From contig JAEVHH010000001.1 in NCBI GenBank assembly GCA_017607445.1, positions 1,674,001 to 1,738,000 on the forward strand: a stretch of 64,000 nucleotides of DNA. The letters are read 5' to 3'. The first letter of the stretch is position 1. Each line of letters opens with the position of its first letter. The position numbers were made by a program, and so were the translations under genes. Source of the DNA: Histoplasma ohiense. Taxonomy: Eukaryota; Ascomycota; Eurotiomycetes; Onygenales; Ajellomycetaceae. Shown in pieces: positions 47,535 through 59,449 of this stretch. A model generated the notes under the pieces. It was not told the origin of the DNA. It did not search any database and saw only the letters and a program-made list of their open reading frames with translations.

Positions 47535-48449
47535 ATGGAACCACAATCCACCAACTCTTTGTGCTGCTCCACCTCTAAACGACGGCGATTCCAAGTGCCA
47601 ATAACCAAATATTTCTCATCCGACAATACGGAATCTCCCTCCAATGGCTCCTCGCATTTCAATTACGCAGCACCAACACACTCCCCAGCTCCCGTACTTC
47701 CTCACAAAGTTCAGTCCTCCCTCCTGACCGTCGGCATGCGCGTTCGCAAATCAGTACCAGAAGGTTATAAAACAACAGCCACAAAATCGGTTTTCCATAT
47801 ATCTCATACAGGCTCATCTTCAACTGTATCCCCAACGCGAACAATGTCTACATCATACGCAGAACTAGCACCCTTTTGCGGTGTGCTGAAAACGGGCAAT
47901 CTTGCAGTGCAGACCTTCCCACAGCATCCTTCAGATACACATCAGACAATACATCACAACCACGCACTGGATGAGGAATGGAACCAGTGCTCCCTCCCCT
48001 CAAGCAGCCAAAAATCTACAGATTCATCCACCATCGGATCCACAATTCCGCCAGCGACACTTAACACAAACAAACGACCCTTGGAACCCGACTGTGCAGA
48101 CTCAGACAGCGAAGGCGACGACGATGAATATTCCACTATCTTCCCGCGCGGGTTCCACCAGATGTGGAAGACCACGATTCCTGTCGTCAGCACGCCTGCA
48201 AATCCACCGTCACGACCAATCCTTCTTCCAAGACTGGCACATAAGGTTGGCAGATATCAAAATCATCAACAGCAACAGCAACCGCAACCGCAACCGCACA
48301 AAGTGCGTCATTGCGGGCAAGAGAATAACGACCCTGGGGTTGTTCCTATGACACAGGCTGTTGATTTTGAAGAAGCTTCATTCTTACGTCGCAAGGAAGA
48401 GGTAGATGACGAGATTGTGGGGGTGGAAGTGGAGATGGGAGGCGTTTGA
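47535..48449 (+). CDS. Spd1/Dif1/Hug1-type ribonucleotide reductase inhibitor
   Basis: Intronless, 304 aa. Residues about 62-80 ('SLLTVGMRVRKSVPEGYK') match the Hug motif of budding-yeast Dif1/Hug1 and fission-yeast Spd1. These proteins restrain ribonucleotide reductase by sequestering or inhibiting its subunits, and are destroyed or inactivated in S phase and after DNA damage. Residues 20-27 'QVPITKYF' fit the PCNA-interacting (PIP) consensus Q-x-x-I-x-x-Y/F-Y/F, directly after a basic KRRR. In Spd1 such a motif serves PCNA-coupled CRL4-Cdt2 degradation. The rest is Ser/Thr/Pro-rich with an acidic patch near 'CADSDSEGDDDEY' and a late Gln/Pro run. Most of the chain is expected to be disordered. 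Family assignment rests on the short motif but is quite specific. Confidence 0.76.
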   Translation: MEPQSTNSLCCSTSKRRRFQVPITKYFSSDNTESPSNGSSHFNYAAPTHSPAPVLPHKVQSSLLTVGMRVRKSVPEGYKTTATKSVFHISHTGSSSTVSPTRTMSTSYAELAPFCGVLKTGNLAVQTFPQHPSDTHQTIHHNHALDEEWNQCSLPSSSQKSTDSSTIGSTIPPATLNTNKRPLEPDCADSDSEGDDDEYSTIFPRGFHQMWKTTIPVVSTPANPPSRPILLPRLAHKVGRYQNHQQQQQPQPQPHKVRHCGQENNDPGVVPMTQAVDFEEASFLRRKEEVDDEIVGVEVEMGGV

Positions 48450-50623
48450 TGATTTGTTATTTTATTCCTTTTTCCAATTCCCCCCTTTCCCCCCTAAACC
48501 TGATGGGGTATTATCGTTAATATTTGTACTTAATGATATCTTCTGTACTTTTTTGTAATCAATGGGGGATATGGGGTTCGACACAGCCTTAGTGCTGGCG
48601 CTGGTGTTATGGAGTTTTTCGCCTACTATGTTCGACATATCTGAACATATATTGTGATTGTTCTTAGGGCTGAACTATTTTCCTCTGGTAAACTTTCTCA
48701 ATGTTTAGGAACATAAACAAGTTGCAGACCTTTCAGGATGCTCCGGCCTTGACACAATTAATAGACTTGATATAAAAATGCCGCCCCACTACTTGTTGAA
48801 GTGCGAACGAATATGGGAGTTTGAACTGGTGTTTAAACTTTTAAAAGAAAGAATTTAAAAAAAAAATGCAAACATGACTCCTACATTAACGTGAAGCGCG
48901 CTGCATGAAAATGAAGTAGAAAAGTAAAGTAGAAACACATGTAATTTACATGTGCTGTACAAACACAGAGCTTTCCAAGTATACACGAACTGATATTTCA
49001 AAGCGAAGGTTTCCATTGTGGTGTCCCCAAACGGACGAACGCCAACAGCAAAATTGATGATCCAAGAGAACCGAGAACTGTGCCTCGAGTTGCTTAAGAA
49101 GCACGCTCGCTATCAACGCTATCAAGTTATCTTTGACGATAAACAGAAAGAATACTAGATTCATGACGTGGAGGAAGAGAGAACACTATGCGTGGGATTC
49201 CTCGACGGTTCTCCAAACGGTCTCTGAACCTGTGGGATATATATGCCTTTCTGTCCGCACACCCAGGATTCCATCGAATGCCACGGAGGGATTCCAACTT
49301 GAGAAGAAACGAAGCAGGAGAGCACGAAGGACGTCGGTAAGAAACTAGTATTTACTTGTGCCCCTTGCGCCATATGAATGTGTTACATAGCGCTGTGTCG
49401 CCTCCCGTCTAAGAATCGAGAGAGAATCACAAAGGATTTCTCAACTTCCGTTATTCAGGAAGCCAGCATATAGTTAACCATTAGCCATGCATTCAAATCG
49501 CCTATCACCCACTGACTGTGGTTTTTCAACGGCCGCAGTAGGAAGTTACCAGGACCTTCCTGGCTGAGGATTGAAGCTCAACCTTGAAACAATGGTTATT
49601 TGCGGCAAAGTAAAAAAACCTTCACTGAGTGAAATGATAACCGAGTCGTACGTATTTAATAGTGGTAGTTCGAGAGATAGGATGGAATATTGACATAAGT
49701 AGATGAGAATGAGACTATTCAAAAATGCCCCTTAGTTATTATTGCCACCAAAGCTGAGAAGTAAAACAAAGCGAACCTTGATATTACGTATACCGCGATT
49801 ATCCATGGATATTTGAAGCTATCCAGAGCTATCGTCAGACAGCGAAAAAGGGTTCCTTGAGTTGTTTTCTTAAGGATGCCGCTATAACTAGAGCAAGGGG
49901 GAAAACCCTCTGGGTCACCGGGGATATTGTCAGACACACTCCCTTCTAGAATCCTCGCATGCAACATGGAAAAAACTAGAGTAATTCGCTGCAAAAATAA
50001 AAAATATTACTAAAGCATGATACTTTTAGATAAACTGTATGGGAATGTATAGTACAGAATAAATAGGCTGGACAGAAGAGTCCAATTAAACAACTCAAAA
50101 TAAAATCAACTTCATACCTTGAGAATCTCAAGCGCATCGCGGAGCCATGCAAAAAGTCAGTTTATGGAAAAGTTAAGAATGCATTTAATAAGGCAGTTTG
50201 AGAGGATTCCCGACGATGCGTTATATATAGCACAAATACAAGTATCAGTATAAATGGAATAAAAAAAGCCCTTGTTTCATTAGCCGCCAAAACCAGTTCC
50301 ACGATTAATTCACACAAAAAATAGATATCTAAGTCTCCTCCCGGGAGAGGAAAAAAGAAGCGGGTATGAAAAGAAAAGAATTAAAGATGGAAATGGTTGG
50401 GGGATAATGAAGAGTCTCTTGTGGGGTTTCTTTCTCCTAGCCGAAGCCATTGCCAGCCGAAGCGTGTCGCGGGGATCGTGGTTTTGTTAGAATGGTGAAA
50501 TCTCCTGCCGGAAGTGACGTTATTCAGCGCAATAGATAAAACCTAGGGATTGAGGACTGGTCAAACAAAATCTCCTCTACATGACGCTGGGGAGAACGAA
50601 TGGTGTAAATGGAAAGTTCACCT
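48450..50623. other. 2.2-kb gene-free spacer
   Basis: AT-rich convergent spacer between the RNR-inhibitor gene and the secreted-protein gene. Only short frames, none with family features. Confidence 0.5.
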
Positions 50624-51343
50624 TTAAAGAGGAAGGCCAAGTCCGCTGATGGTGGAGAGGACGGGCCCAAGAAGTGGTGCGACTCCGGTCATACCGAGAA
50701 CCTGGGTGAGGATGCTGAGCGGGCCAGCGACGACGCTGAGGATGCTACTAGTGCCACCATTGAGGAGGCCGCCAACGATTGGGAGGCTCTCAAGGAGAGG
50801 ATCACGGGTGGTAAGGCCCTGAACTGGGATATTAAGTGTATCGAGTTTTGGGGCAATGTCCTTCAGGCCGTTCTTGGCCAAGGGGGCAAGCTGGGAAACG
50901 AGGGCCTTGAAGGCTCCCAGAAGCTGCTCCTGTTTCTCCTTCGAGAAACCATGGACCTCGGGTAGTTTGCCGTTGACGGCCTTATCAACCTGGAGGGCTG
51001 ATGCGATTTCATTGATGGACTGGATCATTTGCGCAGATTGTTCAGGGCTCAAGCCGTTGATCTCGGACTCCGCATCCTGGCGGGCCTTCAGTGGGATAGG
51101 AAGTCCGCCCAATGCTCCACCCAGAAGGCCCTGGAGAGGACCCAAAAGTGATCCCAAACCGGCAGCACCGATACTCCTGGTGACTGAAGGGACAAGCTGG
51201 CCGACGAGGGCATCAGGAATTCCATCGACGGAGGGCAGCGACCCGATGCCTGGAAGTTGGGGGAGCCCCGGAACAAGGGGAGTTGGCGCGGCAATGGCGG
51301 AGCCAGCAAGGGCAAATGCGGCGGAGACGACAGAGAGCTTCAT
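50624..51343 (-). CDS. Secreted cysteine-free protein of unknown function
   Basis: Intronless, 239 aa. I do not recognise the family. Residues 1-18 form a clear signal peptide (MKLSVVSAAFALAGSAIA). The mature chain begins with a Pro/Gly/Leu-rich segment ('PGLPQLPGIGSLPS', 'LLGPLQGLLGGALGGLP'). A soluble helical middle follows ('LSPEQSAQMIQSINEIASAL', 'FSKEKQEQLLGAFKALV'), then a second Gly/Leu-rich hydrophobic end that stops at 'GLGLPL'. There is no Cys, so it is not a hydrophobin. There is no catalytic motif and no basic GPI context. The start is set by the signal peptide; an upstream in-frame extension exists but would bury it. It is isolated in gene-free DNA. A surface-active or wall-associated protein is possible. 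Confidence 0.65.
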   Translation of the reverse strand: MKLSVVSAAFALAGSAIAAPTPLVPGLPQLPGIGSLPSVDGIPDALVGQLVPSVTRSIGAAGLGSLLGPLQGLLGGALGGLPIPLKARQDAESEINGLSPEQSAQMIQSINEIASALQVDKAVNGKLPEVHGFSKEKQEQLLGAFKALVSQLAPLAKNGLKDIAPKLDTLNIPVQGLTTRDPLLESLPIVGGLLNGGTSSILSVVAGPLSILTQVLGMTGVAPLLGPVLSTISGLGLPL

Positions 51344-54300
51344 GGCTGAAGATGTGATTGGGTGTTCTGCGAAAGGGCTGCGAGAATCAACAAGCGTATA
51401 TACGTGAGTTCCGAATGAACGACTGGGGAGCAGTAAAAGAGCGTGGTATTCTTTGTCAAAAAGATAAAAGAAGGTTGGATACGTCACGAAAATGACTGTA
51501 TGTCAGATGAACAAGGGAAGGAGGGAAGGAAGGAAGAGAAGACGGCGAAGTATGTCCAGGTGCTTCTCTGCCGTCTCTTTTATACAGAACGCTCTCCCGT
51601 GTGACAAAAATGACATCGACAGCACCGAAACAAAGGAAATTTCCAAGCTTCGAAGGAAATAGTGATCAACAACCCTTGATCAACTTTACGCTGCGGAGTA
51701 GATAAACCGTTGCGAAGCTAGGAGCGCTGTGCAGGCATCCTGTTTCCAAAATGTGATTAGCTGGGGTATTATCTGTTCCTCTCCACCGAAACTGAATGAC
51801 AATAGGAGGCAACTGGTAAATCCATGAGGAGGCCATAATATCCCTCAGAAAAAAGTGGTATCAGTAGTCAAATAGGTTTTTCTACATCCTCCGCACCAGG
51901 AGAATAGCTGTGTATCACTATATCTCTCGCAAAGGCGGAGAGATAGGAGTAAAAAGCAAAAAGGAAACCATAGAAACCAGAAAGAGAAATGCAGGTACAG
52001 AGAGCATCTTTGCTCCTGGACCAATTACACTGATTCTCAACCCTGTAGTCCATGCCATGGATTGATTCTTCCGTTTTTAACAGCGAAGAAAAAGGAAACA
52101 AAGTCCTTCAACGTGCGAACTGTGTCGCTTTGGTGCTGAAAGCCAATGAAAACAAGAATATCAGGTGGTACGCATGTCCTGAGTATACAAAAGAATACAA
52201 GCTTAATTGCATCAGAGTTCAGGAGGCAGGCAGGTACTGGCTAACGAAACTGGTTTATGCCGCTTTGCACCGATGATGTTGATGCCGCATGAGTAGCTCC
52301 TGACGATCGCAATTCTGATGTCCTGGGTTCATGGTGGTGTCAGTCAGTCAGTCAACTTGTCACCGTCATTCCATTTGCTTTGTGCTAAGGATTGGCTTCC
52401 AGTCACTATTCTCATTCCTCACTTCGAGTGTGTGCGTGCATTGAAAAGGCTGTCAACGCTGCTGTTTGGTGGATAGTAAGGTTTATTGAAGGGGTTTATG
52501 GCGGAATTCCCGGAGTGAACTCAGCGGAGACGACAGCCCGTGTGCTGACATGATGTTTTCTTCGGAGGGGAGGGTTCTTGTTCGAAATGTGCCGGTCATG
52601 GACAGTGAGCCTTGAACCCCTAGTGTTTTAGGTGGGCAGCTAGTGGCAGTCCCAAACCGCAGGTTGCGCTGTCCATACGGCCCTTGATTTGATATGTAGG
52701 ATGCGGATGGCAATGAGGAGAATGCCCAACCGCGGGTCAAAATCAGCAGCTGTTTTATTTAAACCACAACGACAGTCTTCATTATTTCCCAACTCCGCAA
52801 GGGGTACCCCTTACGGCTCATAGCTCTCTCGCTGTTCCCCAATATTGAGCAACCTGCTGTCCACCACTCAACTGTGAATCAGTGGTTCCGAGATTCCAGG
52901 CCGCGGATTCCCTGCACTTGGCTTCTGTGCCTGTGCCTTGCTCCATACTTACCCCTGGCCTTGGGTAAATCCCCGGGCCCGTGAAACCCGCCACTGCTGC
53001 CAATGAATGCCACCCGTCGATCTGGCGGCTTGCCAGGAACCAGGATCACTCGTCCTTCTTGGCAAGCGTTTCGCCGAATAACTGAGAGGACATACAAGAC
53101 GGTCAATGAGAATGCCACACGGCCAGGAGTCATCACTCGTTGGAAGGAGGAACGGATACATATCCACACATACAAAATAACCATATATTTATCTGTCTTT
53201 AGAGATGGAGGCTTCATACTGCCTATATACTTTCATATTATAGATGTTGAGGTCGGTTATATCCTGGAATTGAACTATATAAAAAGAGCGTGGCCTGTTG
53301 GAGTAGCTGGTATGCTAGAGCCTGGAGACTCTGTGATATGACATCTCTCTATAAATTATCCACTCTGCAGAGAACATTGAAAATAAAGTGTAGCTAAAGG
53401 CTATTTTATATGTATAGATGTTTTATTCACTATTCCCCAATAAATAAATCTTGACGGTGAATTTTGGGAGTGCGAATATTTCAGTGAGCTTGCTTCATCA
53501 TCGCCATCCTATTTCCTGTCACCCTGCTGCGTACATAGGAGAGCCGTCAAAGATTCTCGTTGACAGTGCACGGCTCTCGTTAAATATTTTGGATTGGAGC
53601 TCGATCGAGTAATTCATGCTCTTCAGTACTCAAAGATAGCCTTGTAGAAGTTGCTTGATACTGTAAAGGCAGCGAAAAATGTATGCCTTGGTAGATTTTT
53701 GGAAGAGTTGGGAAAATACATACAACAGCATACGTAGGTAATATTCAATATTGTGTCATTTATCGCTATGAACCCAAGAGACCTGAATCGATACCTATTG
53801 ATGGCGTCAGAACAAATTGCAGCACTCATCATCAGAAAACCCCGAAAATTCTAGCTACCATCATCGCAGTATGGCGTTTATGGTTGAGTCCCGTCCCGCA
53901 AGAAGGCTACTATTCATGGAGACGGATATTCCACAAATGATCAATGTATTCACACCCATCTGATTCGCGCATCAGGCGCGATTCTGAAGACGTTACCTTT
54001 GTTCATAGGATGGTCCAGCAACTTCCCAACTTCAAGAAGCAGACAAATTATGTATGTACTGAACATACCATTGTGCTGCAAGCCACACCCCAACAGAGAT
54101 CGACAGCTTGAACCCTGAGCAAAGGCATTAGCAGAAACCTTCGCAAAAAATCAAGCAAAAGCGGGACAGGGCAGGGACTTCGTTTAGTGCTTATGTGAGC
54201 GCAACCCCAAGAATCGGGGGTATGTATGGTCCTATGTACGAAGTCCACTGCGTAAGTACCAAGATACTTCAAAGGTTGGCAAGGAATGATTTCAAGACTG

Positions 54301-54816
54301 TTGTTGAATCCATGTCGCTCCATGGATATACATGTGTCGCCAAGGTGTGGTGGAGAAACTTTGAAACGCGGAACGGAATTGATAGGATGGTTAAAATGGG
54401 GCGACTTGCAGGCTTCTTCTCAGAGATGGTGAAACAGAAAACGGGAAAACGGTAGGGTAGGTCAATGTTATCAGAGACTATCGAAAGTTCGAAAATTTGG
54501 AAATGTTCTGCGGTTTCTCCGCTTGTACAGTACATACATTAGGACAGGACTTGGCTGGGTTCATATATGCAATGGTGTTGACAAAATGTGAAATAAAAAC
54601 TACAAAGGTTAATGATCGGAGGAAGATTAGGAGCGAAAGACAGGAGCCCGACCTAGACATAAAAAAGATATTTAATTCCCAAGAGAAGAAATGAACTGGA
54701 AGGTGGAGGGAGGGAAAATGACCAAAATAGAGAGCAAAGTGAACGCCACCAGAAAGTAAAAGAACGCGGAGCCAGAGAGTACATGAAAGCCCGGGTGAAA
54801 CGAAAATGGCAATATC
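51344..54816. other. 3.5-kb gene-free region
   Basis: Contains the promoter of the secreted-protein gene and the 3' flank of VMA6. A frame at 53003-53341 and overlapping antisense frames show no domain, splice sites or family features, so I do not call them. Confidence 0.45.
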
Positions 54817-56260
54817 TCAAAAAACGCTAATATAATTCCCTATCCGCTCCTTCTGGTTCTGAGCAATGCACTCTGCAATCCAGGTGATATTTCGAATTTC
54901 CTAAATCCGGGAAGACCAAATTGCACAATGTTAGAATACGCATTCCACATTGAAAAATCCGCAATTCACAGGTCGGACGAAATGAAAAGAAATCAAAACG
55001 AAAGGAGGAGAAATATAAAATAGAAATTTAAAAAACGTACCTGCTCCCTCAGTTTAACCCATGCATATATGATAGCCGGCGTAAATTGCCGGGTAAAAGT
55101 AAGCTTCGAAATTTCCATCTCCTTCTGATAGAACATATCCTCCAAACTCCTCCCGTCACTGCTACCTCCACCAGCCATATTTCCCAACCCCGCACCGCCA
55201 ATGCCACCGGCCCCTCCGGCTCCTCCAGCTCCGCCCTGGCTAAGCCCCACGGCGTCAAAGAAGGCCTTGTAATCTCCAACCCCACTGACAGCCAGTGCAA
55301 CCCCTTCGACATCATCAGCCCGTGACAGCATCAGTGAGCCTTCCGGATACAGTTTGCCGAATTCTGGATAGAGTTTCTTCCTCTCCGCCTTGGAAAGTTC
55401 CGTCCCGAAGGAGTTCAGAGTGATATTAATGGCGCGACGGTCCGCTTCGAACTCGAGAGCCTCCGACATGACCTCAGAAGTCGGGGACCCTTTCAGTCCC
55501 GGCTCGGAGTTGACAAATCTGTAAAAGTCCTCCAGATAGTTCTTGTACAGCATGTTGCGGACAATTTCGATATTCAATTCATCCAGGTCCTGGTGGCTGA
55601 TGCTACCTTTGAAGTAAGGCGCGAGCGGCGTTTCGACGAGGACGGAGTTGTAGAGTTCTTCGATGTTTGTGGCAACGCAGAGGACGGGCATGGTTTCGAA
55701 CCAGCCGAGCGGGTGGCATCGCTCGAGTAGTTCTCGTGTATCGCGTTCGTGTAGGGTTCCCGTGATGAGTAAGGCGACGTTATCGATCATGTAGCCGTAG
55801 GTCAGGTATTCCATGAACCTTGCAATGGAGCCAGTAGCTTGGGCCTGGATGTAGCGGAATTCCGCCACGAGTTTCTCTGTGGTTTTGCCGGCGAGGGCGG
55901 AGGTGGAGGGATTTGGGGGGAGGGCGGCTAGAAAGTCACCATAGGCCGGGCCGAGTTGGATCTTGACATCTAGATGTCAAACAACCGATGTTAGTCCGGA
56001 CTCATATAACATACGATTAATTACCAGTAAAATGCTTTATCTTGTAGAACGTGGGACCAAGTGGGAATAACATACCATCGATAGTATCACATTGCGTCAG
56101 GTTTCCGTAGTGTTGGGAGGTGAGCAGACTGTTTCGATAACCACGAACGAGTCCTTCGATATACCTTGCAAATGGAGTTCAGTAAAGCAATATAGCTAAA
56201 GAGTGATACGATGTGCAAAGATACCTACCCGCCATTCACGTTGAAAAATAAGCCCTCCAT
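54817..56260 (-). CDS. VMA6: V-type proton ATPase subunit d (Vma6)
   Basis: 377 aa in four exons: 56229-56260, 56076-56164, 55041-55969 and 54817-54900. The start MEGLFFNVNGGYIEGLVRGY is the family's N-terminus. Other hallmarks are 'LTQCDTIDDVKIQL', 'FMEYLTYGYMIDNVALLITG', 'HPLGWFE', 'ADRRAINITLNSFG' and the end 'ITWIAECIAQNQKERIGNYI'. Subunit d couples the V1 stalk to the proteolipid ring on the vacuolar membrane. Residues about 285-314 form an insertion rich in Gly and Ala (GGAGG units, then GGGSS) not expected in yeast Vma6 (345 aa), and this accounts for the extra length. It is divergent from NOP58. Confidence 0.96.
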
Positions 56261-56797
56261 CACGGGCTATTGGATCGCATATATCTCTATCCACCGATAT
56301 CTTTTGACTCTCGACTACTAACATCCATTGATGTCGATGTCGTCAAAAGCTACCAAGAGGCTTGAATTAAGCCTTAAAACCGATCTAGCCTTATTTGGCT
56401 AGGGACCCAAGCTTATTTCCACGTGATATCTTATCTAAGCAGCTAGATCCCAGCCAACCACAGGTCAACGTTCGCTACCCGACACCAAAAATTTCCTCTT
56501 TGGACAAAAAAAAAAGAATGGGAACTAAATCAAAAAATTGACTCTTCCACCTTCCTTCCCCCGTACCCATTCAGCCCACTCGCGACTTCCCCTACCGCGT
56601 CGAGTCCAATCCAGTTATTGGGAAACAATTGTTTCTCCGGGGCTGCTCTTTCCCGGTGCTGGGCCTGGAGTGCGGTCGATTTATTCGCCTCTTTGTGTGT
56701 CGTCTGTAAACGGCAAGAAGGGAATAAATAAAATAACCTTGGAAGTGAAGACTAACTACGACACTTACCCTGAATTATATAATCTCCTGCTGCTGCC
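56261..56797. promoter_or_regulatory. Divergent promoter, VMA6 / NOP58
   Basis: 537 bp. It contains CACGTG at 56420-56425 (160 bp from VMA6, 378 bp from NOP58) and AAAAATTT near 56488, like the RRPE element of ribosome-biogenesis genes. Site roles are inferred. Confidence 0.5.
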
Positions 56798-58882
56798 ATG
56801 ACGCTGTTTATCCTTGCAGAAACCAGCGCTGGCTATGCGCTGCTCAAGGCCAAGGACAAGAAGCTGCTCAAGCGCCATGATATTGTGGCGGAAACTCAGA
56901 CCGCGGAGGGTGTGTCGAATCTGTAAGTTGTTTGGTTATAGAATTGTTGCGTGGGACATATATGTGTCACGTTCTCTGAAAAGTGCGTATGCAGCTGACA
57001 GCATTGAGTACAGTATGAAATTGAAGAATTTCCAAAAGTTCGATAGTGCGGCTACAGCTTTGGAAGAGACCGCATCTCTAGTGGAAGGGAAAGTTACACC
57101 TCGATTGGCAAATCTGCTTGAATCTATTAAAGATGAGAAGAAGGTCTCCTTGGCTGTTGCGGACCCAAAACTTGGTGAGTCTCCTCTCTCAAATTCACTG
57201 GTGAGATGCCCAGAATATACAACTGGCCATGTACGCTAACACTTATGCGTGAAGGAAATGCCATTGCAAAACTTCCCCTCGCCATCCAGCCAATTGCAGA
57301 CTCCACAACCGCGGATCTCTACCGCGCAATCCGGGAGCACCTCCCCACTCTGATCCCAGGCCTCTTACCAGGGGATATGTCCACTATGTCCCTGGGTTTG
57401 TCCCACTCTCTAGCCCGCCACAAACTCAAATTCTCCCCCGACAAAATCGACACCATGATTGTCCAGGCCATTGCCTTGCTTGATGACCTCGACAAGGAAC
57501 TCAACACTTACGCCATGCGCGTCAAGGAGTGGTACGGCTGGCATTTCCCGGAGCTCGCCAAAATTCTGAACGACAACATCGCATACTCCAAGGTGGTGCT
57601 AAAAGTGGGTATGCGCTCTAATTTTGGGGAAACCGATCTTGCAGAGATCCTGCCGGAGGAAATTGAGGCAGTTGTAAAGGCCGCGGCGGATCGGTCGATG
57701 GGTACGGAAATCTCCAACGAAGATCTCGACAATATTCAGGCCCTGGCGGAGGAGGTCATTGGCTTCTCGACGTACCGCCAACAGCTTGCAAGCTATCTGG
57801 CTGCCCGAATGACGGCCATCGCACCCAATCTTACAGCGCTGGTGGGAGAACTGGTCGGGGCTCGATTGATCGCTCATGCTGGCAGCTTGGTCAACCTATC
57901 CAAGAGTCCTGCCAGTACCATTCAAATTCTGGGAGCGGAAAAGGCTCTTTTCCGTGCTTTGAAGACCAAGCATGACACCCCCAAATATGGCCTGATTTAC
58001 CATGCGTCCCTGATCGGACAGGCCACCGGCAAAAACAAGGGTAAGATGGCTCGTTATTTGGCCGCAAAGGCAACTATTGGTCTTCGCGTCGATGCCTTGA
58101 CTGATTGGCCTGTCGATGCTGATGGAAATGAACCCACTGAGGAAGAGAAGGCTGCTCTCGGTATGCAATCGCGGTACTATCTCGAGAAGAAACTGGCGGC
58201 TATGGAAGGCAAACCCATAAAGCCAAGAGGGGTTGGTATTGCACCAAACGGTATTCCTACAGCCCAGCCTAAGAAATGGGAGATCAACGAAGCTAGAAAG
58301 TATAACCCCGATGCGGATGGGCTTGCTGGGGATGAGGACCTTGCTGAATCATCGCCAAAGAAGCAGAAGAAAGAGAAGAAGGACAAGAAAAAGAAATTGA
58401 TTGAGGAAATTAAGGAATCTGAAGATGGAAGTGAGAGTGAGGAAGAGTCTGATGAAGATGTGGAGATGGCGGATAAGCCCGCAACCAATGGATCGATGGC
58501 TGATGCTAATGCGTCATCCGAAGAAGAGTCGGACGGGGAAGAGAAATCGAAGAAGTCGAAGGGAAAGTCTCTAGAGAAGAAATCTAAGAAGGAAGATAAG
58601 AAATCGAAGAAGCAGAAGAGTGGCAGTGGTCCGAGTGTGGAGGAAATGGCTGCAAAGGCAGGACTCAGCGTTAGCCGGTATCAACGCAAACTCGAGCGAG
58701 GGGAGATCGTTTTTGATAGCGAAGGGAACCCATCGTATATTAGCAAGAAGGACTTGAAAAAGGCGAAAAAGGAAGCGAAGAAGGCTGCTAAGGCAGCGGA
58801 AAAGGAGGCTGGTAAGAAGCGAAAACGGGCTGAGGAGGACGATGAGAAGAAAACGAAGAAGAAGAAGAAGAGCAAAGTGTGA
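56798..58882 (+). CDS. NOP58: Nop58, box C/D snoRNP core protein
   Basis: 637 aa in three exons: 56798-56922, 57014-57174 and 57255-58882. NOP5NT domain at 2-67 ('[20 protein letters not shown]'). The coiled-coil/NOSIC region includes '[22 protein letters not shown]'. The Nop RNP-binding domain includes '[21 protein letters not shown]' and '[20 protein letters not shown]', the signature for snoRNA k-turn/Snu13 binding. The C-terminus is a long tail of alternating acidic (SEEESDED) and Lys-rich (KKKKK) blocks, as in yeast Nop58. It is nucleolar and directs 2'-O-methylation of rRNA with Nop56, Nop1 and Snu13. Longer than yeast (511 aa) through the tail. Introns are 91 and 80 nt. Confidence 0.96.
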
Positions 58883-59449
58883 AGGAAATCATATGTTTCC
58901 ACTATTTTTGCGTTTTCCATTGTTTCCGTTTTCTTCTGTATGATATCATGCTTCCTTGTGGATCTTCTATTTTATTTTCCACCTGATACGTCTGCTTATC
59001 CAGGTCTTTTGCATTTCGAATGGCGAGACTTATGCTTCCTGGTTTTCATCTCGTCTTCTGTCTTTTTTTTTAAGTTTATTGGTTCTTTCTTTTTTTTGAT
59101 ACTTTGTTACCTATTTTTGTCAATTAAGGCGCAGGTTGGTGCTTGGGAGAAAAAATAGGATAGTTTTCCATTTTGCTTGAAATTTTTAAATTCTTTTTGA
59201 AAAACGTTTAAGTGGGAAAGCTGGATAAAGACATTTCTCCCTCTTCTGGTCTCACTTGCGAGCAATAATACTTGTACTGTAGTATCAATCTTTCACCTTT
59301 CTACACTTTAGAGCTGCCGCTCACGGCTCACCGCCTTGAAGCTCTCCTTCCTTTCTGCCGGCCTCCGCCGACGACAAAAGGAAAAATATTCGTCCCCGCC
59401 ATCAATCAGCCTGGAACAGCGCCTATCCATTGTCTGTCTACATACAATC
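58883..59449. promoter_or_regulatory. NOP58 3' flank and RPC9 promoter
   Basis: 567 bp, T-rich, between tandem genes. No CACGTG box. Confidence 0.45.

Noticed and set aside
50609..50965. 118-codon plus-strand frame opposite the secreted-protein gene
   Set aside because: Antisense shadow. The minus frame has a signal peptide and coherent composition, and the plus frame has neither.
53003..53341. 112-aa plus-strand frame (MNATRRSGG...) in gene-free DNA
   Set aside because: Overlapping antisense frames are equally open, there is no domain or splice support, and its second half is AT-rich with random composition.
56923..57254. NOP58 introns as hosts of a box C/D snoRNA
   Set aside because: Introns are 91 and 80 nt, and I found no paired C (RUGAUGA) and D (CUGA) boxes in proper positions.
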